A stretch of 24,115 nt of DNA from Akkermansiaceae bacterium UBA5689 (GTDB taxonomy: Bacteria > Verrucomicrobiota > Verrucomicrobiia > Verrucomicrobiales > Akkermansiaceae): positions 1 through 24,115 of the forward strand of contig DIHT01000024.1 in assembly GCA_002420305.1 (NCBI GenBank), read 5' to 3'. Shown here in pieces: positions 7,287-14,807 of the stretch. The first letter of the stretch is position 1, and each line of letters begins with the position of its first letter. Both the position numbers and the translations under genes were made by a program. The notes beneath the pieces are model-generated. The model was not told where the DNA came from and made no database searches. It saw only the letters and a list, made by a program, of their open reading frames with translations.

Positions 7287-8563
7287 GTTTGAATAATCCG
7301 AATCGCAGAACATTTCTTGGAGGAGCCTCTGCAACCGTCGCTGGGCTGGGAACCTACACGAGTGCTCGTGGTCAGGAGGGGTCTGCTAATGACAAGCTGG
7401 TGGTTGCGGTGATGGGCATGGGCCGTGGAGGTGCGCTTGCGCTGAGTTTTCATGGGTTGCCCAACGTTGAGGTTGCCATGGTATGCGATGTCGACAGGAA
7501 GCGTTCTGATTCTGCTGCGAAGAGCCTTGGGCCGAAGGTCCAGTCTGTGACTGATTTCAGGCGCATCCTCGACAGGCCTGATATCGATATCCTCGTCATT
7601 GCGACCTGCAACCACTGGCATGCCCCTGCTGCGATTCTGGGGTGTGCGGCTGGCAAGCATATTTACGTGGAGAAGCCCTGTTCCCATAATCCCCATGAAG
7701 GAGAGCTGCTGATGCAGGCGTCCCGGAAGCATGAACGTCTTGTCCAGCATGGAACTCAGCGCCGATCCTGGCCTAAGATTGTGGAGGGAATTCGCAGGCT
7801 CCGGGAAGAAAAGGTGATTGGCCGTGTTTACCGTGCGGACTGTTTTTACACTAATCGCCGGGGTTCAATCGGGAAGGGAAAGGCGGCAGCTCCGCCAGCC
7901 CATCTCGATTATGATCTCTGGCAGGGGCCTGCCCCTCGGCGTCCTTACCGGGACAATATCCTGCATTACAACTGGCATTGGCTCTGGCACTGGGGCAACG
8001 GAGAGCTTGGGAACAACGGGGTGCATTTTCTTGATGTGGCACGCTGGGGAATGGGCGTGGATTATCCTACCCGGGTGAACTATGCGGGGGGGCGCTATCG
8101 CTACGACGATGACCAGGAGACTCCCGACACAAGTGATGTGACCCTGGAGTTTGGAGAGAAGGGGCAGATCAGCTGGCGGGCTACCAGCTGTTCACCCTTC
8201 CAGTCAGCAGAGAGTGGGACCTTCGTGACATTCACCGGGGAGGGCGGGAGCATGGTGATCCGAAACCAGGGCTATGTCCTCTACGATGGGTCAGGTAAGG
8301 AAGTTGAGCGGCAAGATGGGCCCGGTGGAAACGATGTGCATACCGGGAATCTAGTCGATGCGATTCGGAAGGGTTCTCCCCTCGCCTGCGATGCAGAAAC
8401 CGGCCATGTGAGCTCCCTGCTCTGCCACCTCGGAAATATCTCGCACCGAGTGGACAGGCTTATGAAATGTGACCCGGGAGCAGGTGGTCAGATCGTAGGA
8501 GACCAAGATGCTATGGGTTACTGGAAACGGCAATATGAGCCTGGATGGGAGCCGACGGTATGA
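7283..8563 (+). CDS. Tat-exported Gfo/Idh/MocA family oxidoreductase (426 aa)
   Basis: The N-terminus carries a twin-arginine signal (NRRTFLGGA, R8-R9) followed by a weakly hydrophobic stretch. The protein is therefore probably exported folded with its NAD(P) cofactor. The Rossmann dinucleotide-binding loop is VMGMGRGG (43-50), followed by CDVD (68-71). The family's EKP catalytic motif is at 130-132, preceded by ATCNHWH (107-113). The C-terminal half has WHWGNGELGNNGVHFLDVARW, diagnostic of the exported Gfo/Idh/MocA group of Verrucomicrobiota and Planctomycetes. These enzymes oxidise or epimerise sugars, often at C3 or in inositols; the substrate here is unknown. ATG 7283 has no visible Shine-Dalgarno. 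The gene converges on the PhyH gene with a 28-base gap. Confidence 0.93.
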   Translation: MSLNNPNRRTFLGGASATVAGLGTYTSARGQEGSANDKLVVAVMGMGRGGALALSFHGLPNVEVAMVCDVDRKRSDSAAKSLGPKVQSVTDFRRILDRPDIDILVIATCNHWHAPAAILGCAAGKHIYVEKPCSHNPHEGELLMQASRKHERLVQHGTQRRSWPKIVEGIRRLREEKVIGRVYRADCFYTNRRGSIGKGKAAAPPAHLDYDLWQGPAPRRPYRDNILHYNWHWLWHWGNGELGNNGVHFLDVARWGMGVDYPTRVNYAGGRYRYDDDQETPDTSDVTLEFGEKGQISWRATSCSPFQSAESGTFVTFTGEGGSMVIRNQGYVLYDGSGKEVERQDGPGGNDVHTGNLVDAIRKGSPLACDAETGHVSSLLCHLGNISHRVDRLMKCDPGAGGQIVGDQDAMGYWKRQYEPGWEPTV

Positions 8564-8591
8564 GTAGCACTAACGGTAAATGAGGAGGAGG

Positions 8592-9353
8592 TCAGATCTT
8601 ACCTTCCTGCTGTCGTTGAGCCTCCCTGCGATAGTCCTCTTTTGCCCTTTCATCTTCCTGTGCGTCCTCTGAGTAGAAAATGAATCCCAGGGCACGACGG
8701 TTTCGGCTAGCTGAGGCGTTTCCCTCCGCCCGGTGAATTGTCATTGAGTCGTGCACGAGAAGATCTCCGGGTGCCGCGTGTAACACTTCTTCCCTCGATA
8801 AATCCTCGGGACGCCCAAAATCAGTCACACCCTGTGAGAAACCAAGGGTGCCGGTGGGGCCGTGGGGGCGCAGCCCATCACGATGAGAGCCGGAGACATA
8901 ACGGATGCACCCGTTTTCCTCATTCACCTCGTCGAGGGCGAGCCACATCGTGAGGGCCTCAGGAGGGTAGAGCTTGAAGTAGTAACCGTCCTGATGAGGT
9001 GGCGTTGGGCGTCCCGCGAGAGGAGGCTTGTTGAAGTATTGCATGTTGCTGGCAATAACGCCCTTTCCCATGAGCTCCTCGGCGAGAGCCCTTGGTTTTC
9101 CGTTCATGAATTCATCACACCAGGGGCAGTGGTCCTGCATCTGCTGAATCTGCTTCAGGGTAGAGAGCGTTTCCCTGTCTTCATAAAAGACATGATCCCG
9201 GGGCAATTGAGGGACAAGGCCCTCAATGAATTCTCGGATCTTCTCCTGGCAGATTGCAATCTCGCGGGCGTCTAGAAACTTCCTAAGGCAAACGAAGCCC
9301 TTGTCCAGGTAGGTCTGGCGGGTTGTTTTTTGTTTCATGATCAAATGATACAT
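8592..9353 (-). CDS. Phytanoyl-CoA dioxygenase (PhyH) family Fe(II)/2-oxoglutarate oxygenase
   Basis: A 253-residue cytosolic protein with no signal peptide. The iron-binding triad is visible: H120 and D122 in PTPPHQDGYYF and H207 in DSMTIHRAEGN. Arg219/220 in NRRALGF fits the 2-oxoglutarate carboxylate ligand. The core strand MWLALDEVNEENGCIRYVSGSH is typical of PhyH proteins that hydroxylate small molecules rather than CoA esters. A second possible start is the ATG at 9338 (MKQKTTRQTY); neither start has a Shine-Dalgarno, so the first five residues are uncertain. It lies 62 bases downstream of the VOC gene on the same strand, so the two may be co-transcribed. The substrate cannot be predicted. 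Confidence 0.9.
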   Translation of the reverse strand: MYHLIMKQKTTRQTYLDKGFVCLRKFLDAREIAICQEKIREFIEGLVPQLPRDHVFYEDRETLSTLKQIQQMQDHCPWCDEFMNGKPRALAEELMGKGVIASNMQYFNKPPLAGRPTPPHQDGYYFKLYPPEALTMWLALDEVNEENGCIRYVSGSHRDGLRPHGPTGTLGFSQGVTDFGRPEDLSREEVLHAAPGDLLVHDSMTIHRAEGNASASRNRRALGFIFYSEDAQEDERAKEDYRREAQRQQEGKI

Positions 9354-9378
9354 CCCAGAGAGTGCTTTCTCATAACAT

Positions 9379-9408
9379 GGAATGGGCTGGAATGGGCTGG
9401 GATGAGCT
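9379..9408. repeat. Short tandem repeat, 10-bp unit
   Basis: Two exact copies of GGAATGGGCT are followed by a degenerate third, GGGATGAGCT. The array sits in the 62-base gap between the VOC and PhyH genes. The unit length is close to one helical turn. It may be neutral slippage or affect transcription between the two genes. Confidence 0.7.
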
Positions 9409-9415
9409 TATCGCC

Positions 9416-9844
9416 CTACCGCTGCTGTTCGCTGGGTGGGGCTGAGAATAACTCCACGAGGTAACCGTCGGGGTCGCGGATATATACTTGCTGGAACCCA
9501 TCGGGTCGAGATTGTGGTCCAGCGGCGATTGGTATGCCGGCGGAGTGCAACTGCTCAACGGCCTTCGAGCAATCATCGAGGGCAAAGGCCATATGGTGAC
9601 CACGGGCTGTCAGGGTTCCTCCCGGATTAGAGGGGCCACCGGATCCACTTTCCTCACTCTGAAGGATCACATGGATCTGGGTGTTGCCTGCCTGGAACCA
9701 CAGGCCGGGAAATGGGAAGTCAGGGCGAGGAACGGGCTTCATTCCAAGGATGGACTGGTAGAAGTGGCGGCTGGCTTCGAGATCCCGAGCGATCACGGCA
9801 ACATGGTCAATTGCATGAACGGATAAGAGAGACGGAGATGGCAT
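9416..9844 (-). CDS. VOC superfamily (glyoxalase/bleomycin-resistance fold) protein
   Basis: I chose ATG 9844 (142 aa) over the TTG at 9877, because the extra 11 residues (MPRRTISHPPR) precede the normal domain start and TTG is weaker. The domain is a single pair of beta-alpha-beta-beta-beta modules. It has H14 in AIDHVAVIARDLE, FYQSILGM, H58 in TQIHVIL, H83/H84 in RGHHMAFALDD, and the closing RDPDGYLVEL with E131. These positions match the metal ligands of the glyoxalase I/dioxygenase superfamily, so the site looks intact. The small size implies a homodimer. It is probably transcribed with the PhyH gene. The family covers lyases, isomerases, dioxygenases and resistance proteins, so no specific reaction is assigned. 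Confidence 0.87.
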   Translation of the reverse strand: MPSPSLLSVHAIDHVAVIARDLEASRHFYQSILGMKPVPRPDFPFPGLWFQAGNTQIHVILQSEESGSGGPSNPGGTLTARGHHMAFALDDCSKAVEQLHSAGIPIAAGPQSRPDGFQQVYIRDPDGYLVELFSAPPSEQQR

Positions 9845-10043
9845 CCGAGGAGGATGAGAGATGGTCCTGCGGGGCAAAAGAGCAATCGCAATAGATCGAG
9901 GGAGAATCCCTGATTCTGCCGGTCAGACTACCGTGTCGGGCTAAATTTGCTTTCTCTCTAATCGGTTCGTTACACAGGGTCTCGAGATTCGGCTTGCCTT
10001 TCGAAAAACGGGTGGCATTTTCGCCCGGTCCTGAGCAGAACGC

Positions 10044-10118
10044 GACCCGTTCGTCTAGTGGTTAGGACTCCGCCCTTTCACGGCGGCAACACGGGTTCGA
10101 GTCCCGTACGGGTCGCCA
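10044..10118 (+). tRNA. tRNA-Glu (anticodon UUC)
   Basis: It folds into a full cloverleaf. The acceptor stem GACCCGT pairs with ACGGGTC (10108-10114), and the D-arm is TCTAGTGGTTAGGA. The anticodon stem CCGCC/GGCGG encloses CTTTCAC with anticodon TTC at 10077-10079, and the T-arm contains GGGTTCGAGTCCC. The discriminator G (10115) is followed by an encoded CCA (10116-10118). The sequence closely resembles bacterial tRNA-Glu, including the CGCCCTTTCACGGCGG arm. Confidence 0.97.
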
Positions 10119-10202
10119 CTTTTCCTCCCTTTCTGCCAGGAGATTTATCCTCCGGGAGGCTTGGGCACTGGCAAAACTTCCTCCGTCAGGTATGACGGCC
10201 TC

Positions 10203-11762
10203 ATGCCTCTCTCCTTTCGGCTCCTGCTGCCTGCTCTGTTGTGCCTTCCATTGGTCACTGCAGCACCAAGGCCTAATATTCTTTTTGCGATTGCTGATGA
10301 CTGGGGCTTTGGCGATGCCGGCGCCTACGGGTCCACGTGGGTGAAAACTCCGGCGTTTGACCGGCTGGCCCGGGAGGGAATCCTGTTTCAGCGCGCCTAT
10401 ACGCCTAATGCGAAATGTGCCCCGTCCCGTGCAATCATCCTCACGGGTCGATATTCGTGGCAATTGGAGGAGGCCGCAAATCACCAGAATGTGTTTCCCT
10501 CCAAGTTCGGAAGCTTCATGGAAGTGCTGGCAGGGAATGGCTATGTCACGGGATATACTGGGAAGGGTTGGGGACCGGGTATCGCCAATGATGCCGGAGG
10601 GAAGCGCCGTAGTATCACGGGGAAGGCATGGACCAAAAGGAAAGCCAAGCCTCCTGCCCGCGCGATATCAAATAATGACTATGCCGGGAACTTTGCGGAC
10701 TTCCTTGCCAGTGCCCCAGAGGGGAAACCCTGGTGTTTCTGGTACGGCACGAGCGAGCCGCACCGTTCCTATGAGGATGGTGTTGGTCTCAGGATGGGAA
10801 AGAGACTGGAAGACATCGATCATGTCCCAGCATTCTGGCCGGATAATGCTCGCACACGTGGCGACATGCTCGATTATGCGATTGAGGTTGAGCACTACGA
10901 TACGCACCTCGGACGAATCCTGACTCATCTTGAGAAGATGGGTCAGTTGGCCAATACCCTGATTGTCGCCACCAGTGATCACGGGATGCCGTTCCCAAGG
11001 TGCAAGGGACAGGCCTATGATTATTCCAACCATGTTCCACTCGCGATACGCTGGCCCGGAGGGATCCAGGGAAAAAATCGGAGCGTCGAGGACTTCGTGA
11101 ACTTTACGGATCTTGCTCCCACCTTTCTTGAGGCTGCTGGAGTCTATGATCTTGCTCCAATCATGCAGCCGATGAGCGGGCGTAGCCTGTTTGATATTTT
11201 TCAATCACCCCGGTCGGGGCAGGTGGCTCCCTCCCGCGACCATGTTGTGCTGGGCAAGGAGCGTCATGATGTTGGTCGACCGAACAATGGAGGGTATCCG
11301 ATCCGGGGTATCAGGAAAGGAGACTACCTCTACCTCTACAATTTTGAGGCCAACCGGTGGCCCGCGGGCAACCCGGAGACCGGCTATCTGAACTGCGACG
11401 CGAGTCCAATCAAGACTCTGATTCTCAACCAGCGCCGGCAGGGAAACAGGCACTTCTGGAATTTGAATTTCGGGAAGAGGCCTGCGGAGGAATTCTTCAA
11501 TGTGAGGTCGAGCCGAGACTGTGTTGAAAACCTTGCTGGGGATGAGGCGCACGCGGAGCTCAGGAACACATTGAAGGCCGAGCTCTTCGAGAAGCTGAAG
11601 GAACAGGGCGACCCAAGGATGCTTGGGAGAGGCGAGGTGTTCGATAGATACGGATTTGCGAGCGAGCGATGGAACAATTTCTACGAGAAATACCAGAGGG
11701 GTGAAAAAATTTCCACCGGATGGGTTCTGCCCTCCGATTATGAAAAAGAGGAGATTAAGTGA
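10203..11762 (+). CDS. Secreted sulfatase, heparan N-sulfatase-like (519 aa)
   Basis: The start is ATG 10203, which opens a signal peptide (MPLSFRLLLPALLCLPLVTA) directly before the sulfatase core; a TTG at 10161 would add 14 unlikely residues. Metal-binding D32-D33 are in IADDWGFGD. The nucleophile motif is C72-A-P-S-R in NAKCAPSRAIILTGRY, in which the Cys is converted to formylglycine. SDHGMPFPRCKGQAYDYSNHVPL supplies the second metal pair and substrate-site residues. The pattern GDAGAYGS...CAPSR...WQLEEAANH...TGKGWGPG resembles the N-sulfoglucosamine sulfohydrolase-like branch of the S1 sulfatases (I recall SulfAtlas S1_8; not searched). It probably acts in the periplasm or outside the cell on sulfated glycans. 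No formylglycine-generating enzyme is encoded here. It lies 85 bases after the tRNA and converges with the next gene. Confidence 0.93.
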   Translation: MPLSFRLLLPALLCLPLVTAAPRPNILFAIADDWGFGDAGAYGSTWVKTPAFDRLAREGILFQRAYTPNAKCAPSRAIILTGRYSWQLEEAANHQNVFPSKFGSFMEVLAGNGYVTGYTGKGWGPGIANDAGGKRRSITGKAWTKRKAKPPARAISNNDYAGNFADFLASAPEGKPWCFWYGTSEPHRSYEDGVGLRMGKRLEDIDHVPAFWPDNARTRGDMLDYAIEVEHYDTHLGRILTHLEKMGQLANTLIVATSDHGMPFPRCKGQAYDYSNHVPLAIRWPGGIQGKNRSVEDFVNFTDLAPTFLEAAGVYDLAPIMQPMSGRSLFDIFQSPRSGQVAPSRDHVVLGKERHDVGRPNNGGYPIRGIRKGDYLYLYNFEANRWPAGNPETGYLNCDASPIKTLILNQRRQGNRHFWNLNFGKRPAEEFFNVRSSRDCVENLAGDEAHAELRNTLKAELFEKLKEQGDPRMLGRGEVFDRYGFASERWNNFYEKYQRGEKISTGWVLPSDYEKEEIK

Positions 11763-11806
11763 TGTTGCCCTCGGCGATGAGGCAGGTCTTCCCGGCAGAC
11801 GCTGGC

Positions 11807-14749
11807 TCAGGGGGAAGCGGTAATCCGAAGATTTGAAAAGGTAGTAGGGATATCGGTGACTCGAAGCCCGAGGGTGCCGGACTTGTAGGTTCCATCCTGA
11901 TGAGTGAAGAGCAGGCTCCCGTTCAAGGACACCGTGAAACGAGAGCCCTCTGCTGAGACGGAGAGCTGGTGATCCCGCGAGACGTCGACCGTAACGGCTC
12001 GCCTCGTCAGCTCCTGCCATGTCGAGCCGTCCATTTTCCCCAGCAAGACGGTGTTCTGACTGGGTTTGATCCCAACGAAGTAGCCGCGTGCCGCATCAAA
12101 TCCCACCGAAGGAGCTGTGGACCGGAACAGGATACCCGATCCGCGTCCCTCCCGGACCCGGTTGAAGTTCATGGTCACCGAGGCGGTGAAGTCGTTCGGC
12201 AGCATTCCGTTGAGAAGGATTTTTTCCCCAGCTCGGAACGCATTCACTGGTTGCTCAGGAGGAGAGCCGAGGGTCAGGGACTGTCTCTCGGAGCGGTAAA
12301 ATTGTGGATGCCCAAAGAAGGAGTGGTCGGAGGAGAGATCCGAGGAGTAGGGGAGCTTGAGCAGGAAGTCCTTCTCTCCTGCAGGGCGGGGAAAGGGGAG
12401 GGTCGGCGCCATGGGCCGACCAAGAAGGGGCCGCCCATCACGAGACCATTTGAAAGGCTGTGCGAAAATGGTTCTTCGCCAGCCGGGAGAGCGGTCCCGC
12501 TTGGCGTGAAAGACCTGCCACCATTCGGAGCCATCCGGCGACTTGACGAAGCAGGAGTGACCAACGCCGAAAGTTTCTGAGGTCGACTGGAAGATCGATC
12601 CCTTTCTCTTCTGCCATGACGCGGGATCAAGAGGGTTGTTTCCGATCAGCTCGAGGAGACCCAGCTTGTAGCTAGGGAGCCATGATGCTGCGCAGGAGTA
12701 AGTGACGAAGAGCCGGTCTCCCTGGGTGAGAACCTGCGGCGCTTCATTGAGCCCTCTTCCTTTTGGCGGTGGTTCTGTGCGTTCCCACGGGTAGTCGAGA
12801 TTATCGCAGAGACGCACGCGCCGGGTGGCAAGTTTGGTCGGGCTCTCCATTCGAGCGATATAGAGAAACTGACGATCTGAATCCGGGCGATCCCAGCCTG
12901 ACCACAGGGCGTAGAGCTCGCCCTTGTGTGTCAGGGGCGTCATGTCGATGGCCCAAAGATTTTCGGAAGTGCGATCACCCGTCTTCAACGGTCCATGAAG
13001 GTCATATTTACCCAAGGGGTCCTCGTTTCTTGAACGGAGGACATAGGTAAGGTGGTTCCGGTTTTTCCCATCGGAAGCAGCGAAATAGATATACCAGCGG
13101 CCGTCGAGCAGGTGCAGTTCAGGGGCCCAGACTTGCCTCGAAAAGGGTCCCTCATCAGGAGCCTGCCAGACGAGATGCCTTTCTCCGAGTCTGGTCAGGT
13201 TGTTCGAGGTATGAATCGTGATTGCACGATCTCCCTCGGAAAAGCACCAAAGGTAGCGCTTTTCCGTGGTATCGCGGATGACCCAGGGGTCCTGTCCGAC
13301 GCCAATAGGGTTAACGAAGTGGGTGCCCGGAAGAGCTCCAGTTTTACTGTAGGAGGGGTCAGAGCCGTCCTTGGGCATACCGGCATTCCAATCCCGTACT
13401 CTTTTATCGAGGTGCTTTACGATCCCGGGTTTTTCAGCGGCAAGGTTGCGGGACTCACCCGGATCCCGTGGCAGGTCGAAGAGCTGAGGGTCCGACCCAT
13501 CAAGATTGACGAGGTATTTCCACGATCCCTCACGGACAGCCAGGTCTGGATTGTCTTCTTTGAATCCATGGCTGAACCCCGGGCGATCGGGAGGGCGTCG
13601 CCAGAAGAGGGGAGCCTTCCGTGAGGCCTTGGACTTTCCGATGATTGTCTGCGAGAGGTCTTCCCCATCCAGTGTTGTGGATGGAATGGTAGAGGTCAGA
13701 GTGTAGAGAGAGCGGTTGAGATCAATGGCGGAGAAGACTGAGGTGGTATTGGCTGTGCCGATGGATTCCTTCGGCATCAAGCCAGGGGCCCAGACAATCA
13801 GGGGCGACCGGATGCCTCCCTCATACATCCAGGTTTTGGCGCCCCGGAACGGTTTTGAGGTGCCGGCACCGGGTTCGTGTCCATTGTCCGAGCAGACAGT
13901 GATGATGGTGTTGTCACTGAGTTTGGGATCCTTCCGAATTCGGTCGAAAAGGCGCGCCAGTTGTTCGTCCATGGAGTCGAGGACTCCCTGATAGAGGGCT
14001 TTCTTACTCCCTCCCCACTTGTCCAGCGGGGGCCAGAAGGGACCGTGGACATCATCGGGCCATAGATTGATGAAAAAGGGTTTGTTGCTGCTCTGAGCCC
14101 GGTCGATGAACCCCAGAGCCTTGTCCACAAAGCCCGTGGTGATTTGTGAGCGTTGCATCCATTGGAAGCCTTTCCCGAGCCGTTCGGCGTCCGCCCAGAT
14201 GCGCCCCTGGATGGGCGCCCCACCGGCAGGGTCAGGTTTTTCGGTGAGGGGAAGGAGCTTGGGGCCCATGCCCTCAAAGTTGGTCAGGCTCTCGTCGAAG
14301 CCATATTCTGAAATAGCAGGGGCGTCTGCGACATCCCGTTGCCCTCCCATATGCCACTTGCCGAAGTGGCCCGTGGCGTAGCCCGACTTCTGCAACTGCC
14401 GGGCGAGTATCGGAGCCTCGAGATCGAGCCATTGGGCCATCCCGCGGCGTTTGTTATCCCTTCGATTATTAAGATAGGAGGTGATTCGCCAGCGATGGGG
14501 GTATTGCCCTGTGGAGAGAGCGACCCTTGAGGGAGAGCAGATCGGGGAATTGACGTAGAAGTTGGTAAATTTGATGCCCTCTGATGCGAGTTGGTCCACG
14601 TGCTGAGTTTTCACTCTTCCGCCAAAACAGGAGAAGTCCGAGTATCCCATGTCATCGATGAAGACCACGACGACGTTGGGTCTGCTGGTGGCGTTCCCTT
14701 GTGAGAGGGCCACCGTCAGAGTAAAAAGAGTTGTCAGAAGGAGTTTCAC
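11807..14749 (-). CDS. Secreted sulfatase-GH43 fusion with C-terminal LamG-like domain (980 aa)
   Basis: I place the start at GTG 14749, where a signal peptide begins (VKLLLTTLFTLTVALSQGNA). The longer frame to 14857 overlaps the upstream gene and adds 36 polar residues. Residues 22-465 are a complete type I sulfatase: D32-D33 (FIDDMGYSD), C71-S-P-S-R, HFGKWHMGG (128-136) and SDNGHE (287-292). Residues about 475-790 form a GH43-type five-bladed propeller with all three expected acids: base D487 in GQDPWVIRD, D602 in WAIDMTP and acid E669 in LNEAPQV. WAPELHLLDGRWYIYFAASDG and VGHSCFVKSPDGSEWW also fit GH43. Residues about 840-978 resemble a concanavalin-like (LamG) domain. It could remove sulfate and an arabinosyl or xylosyl group from the same polysaccharide; the substrate is inference. 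Confidence 0.88.
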   Translation of the reverse strand: MKLLLTTLFTLTVALSQGNATSRPNVVVVFIDDMGYSDFSCFGGRVKTQHVDQLASEGIKFTNFYVNSPICSPSRVALSTGQYPHRWRITSYLNNRRDNKRRGMAQWLDLEAPILARQLQKSGYATGHFGKWHMGGQRDVADAPAISEYGFDESLTNFEGMGPKLLPLTEKPDPAGGAPIQGRIWADAERLGKGFQWMQRSQITTGFVDKALGFIDRAQSSNKPFFINLWPDDVHGPFWPPLDKWGGSKKALYQGVLDSMDEQLARLFDRIRKDPKLSDNTIITVCSDNGHEPGAGTSKPFRGAKTWMYEGGIRSPLIVWAPGLMPKESIGTANTTSVFSAIDLNRSLYTLTSTIPSTTLDGEDLSQTIIGKSKASRKAPLFWRRPPDRPGFSHGFKEDNPDLAVREGSWKYLVNLDGSDPQLFDLPRDPGESRNLAAEKPGIVKHLDKRVRDWNAGMPKDGSDPSYSKTGALPGTHFVNPIGVGQDPWVIRDTTEKRYLWCFSEGDRAITIHTSNNLTRLGERHLVWQAPDEGPFSRQVWAPELHLLDGRWYIYFAASDGKNRNHLTYVLRSRNEDPLGKYDLHGPLKTGDRTSENLWAIDMTPLTHKGELYALWSGWDRPDSDRQFLYIARMESPTKLATRRVRLCDNLDYPWERTEPPPKGRGLNEAPQVLTQGDRLFVTYSCAASWLPSYKLGLLELIGNNPLDPASWQKRKGSIFQSTSETFGVGHSCFVKSPDGSEWWQVFHAKRDRSPGWRRTIFAQPFKWSRDGRPLLGRPMAPTLPFPRPAGEKDFLLKLPYSSDLSSDHSFFGHPQFYRSERQSLTLGSPPEQPVNAFRAGEKILLNGMLPNDFTASVTMNFNRVREGRGSGILFRSTAPSVGFDAARGYFVGIKPSQNTVLLGKMDGSTWQELTRRAVTVDVSRDHQLSVSAEGSRFTVSLNGSLLFTHQDGTYKSGTLGLRVTDIPTTFSNLRITASP

Positions 14750-14807
14750 TCGATCGCTCAGAGAGGAGGTTGATGTTTCTGGTTGGTTTTTCGGGCGGAG
14801 GGTGTGC

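Noticed and set aside
10044..10118. tRNA-Glu as an integration site of a mobile element
   Set aside because: No integrase gene and no repeat of the tRNA 3' end was noticed in the window; flanking genes are ordinary metabolic and exported functions.
11205..12020. 271-aa minus-strand frame opposite the sulfatase gene
   Set aside because: It lies antisense to a sulfatase with intact motifs and runs through the convergent gene junction; its composition is that of a shadow frame.
13052..13624. 190-aa plus-strand frame opposite the sulfatase-GH43 gene
   Set aside because: Shadow of a gene whose catalytic motifs are all in the minus-strand frame.
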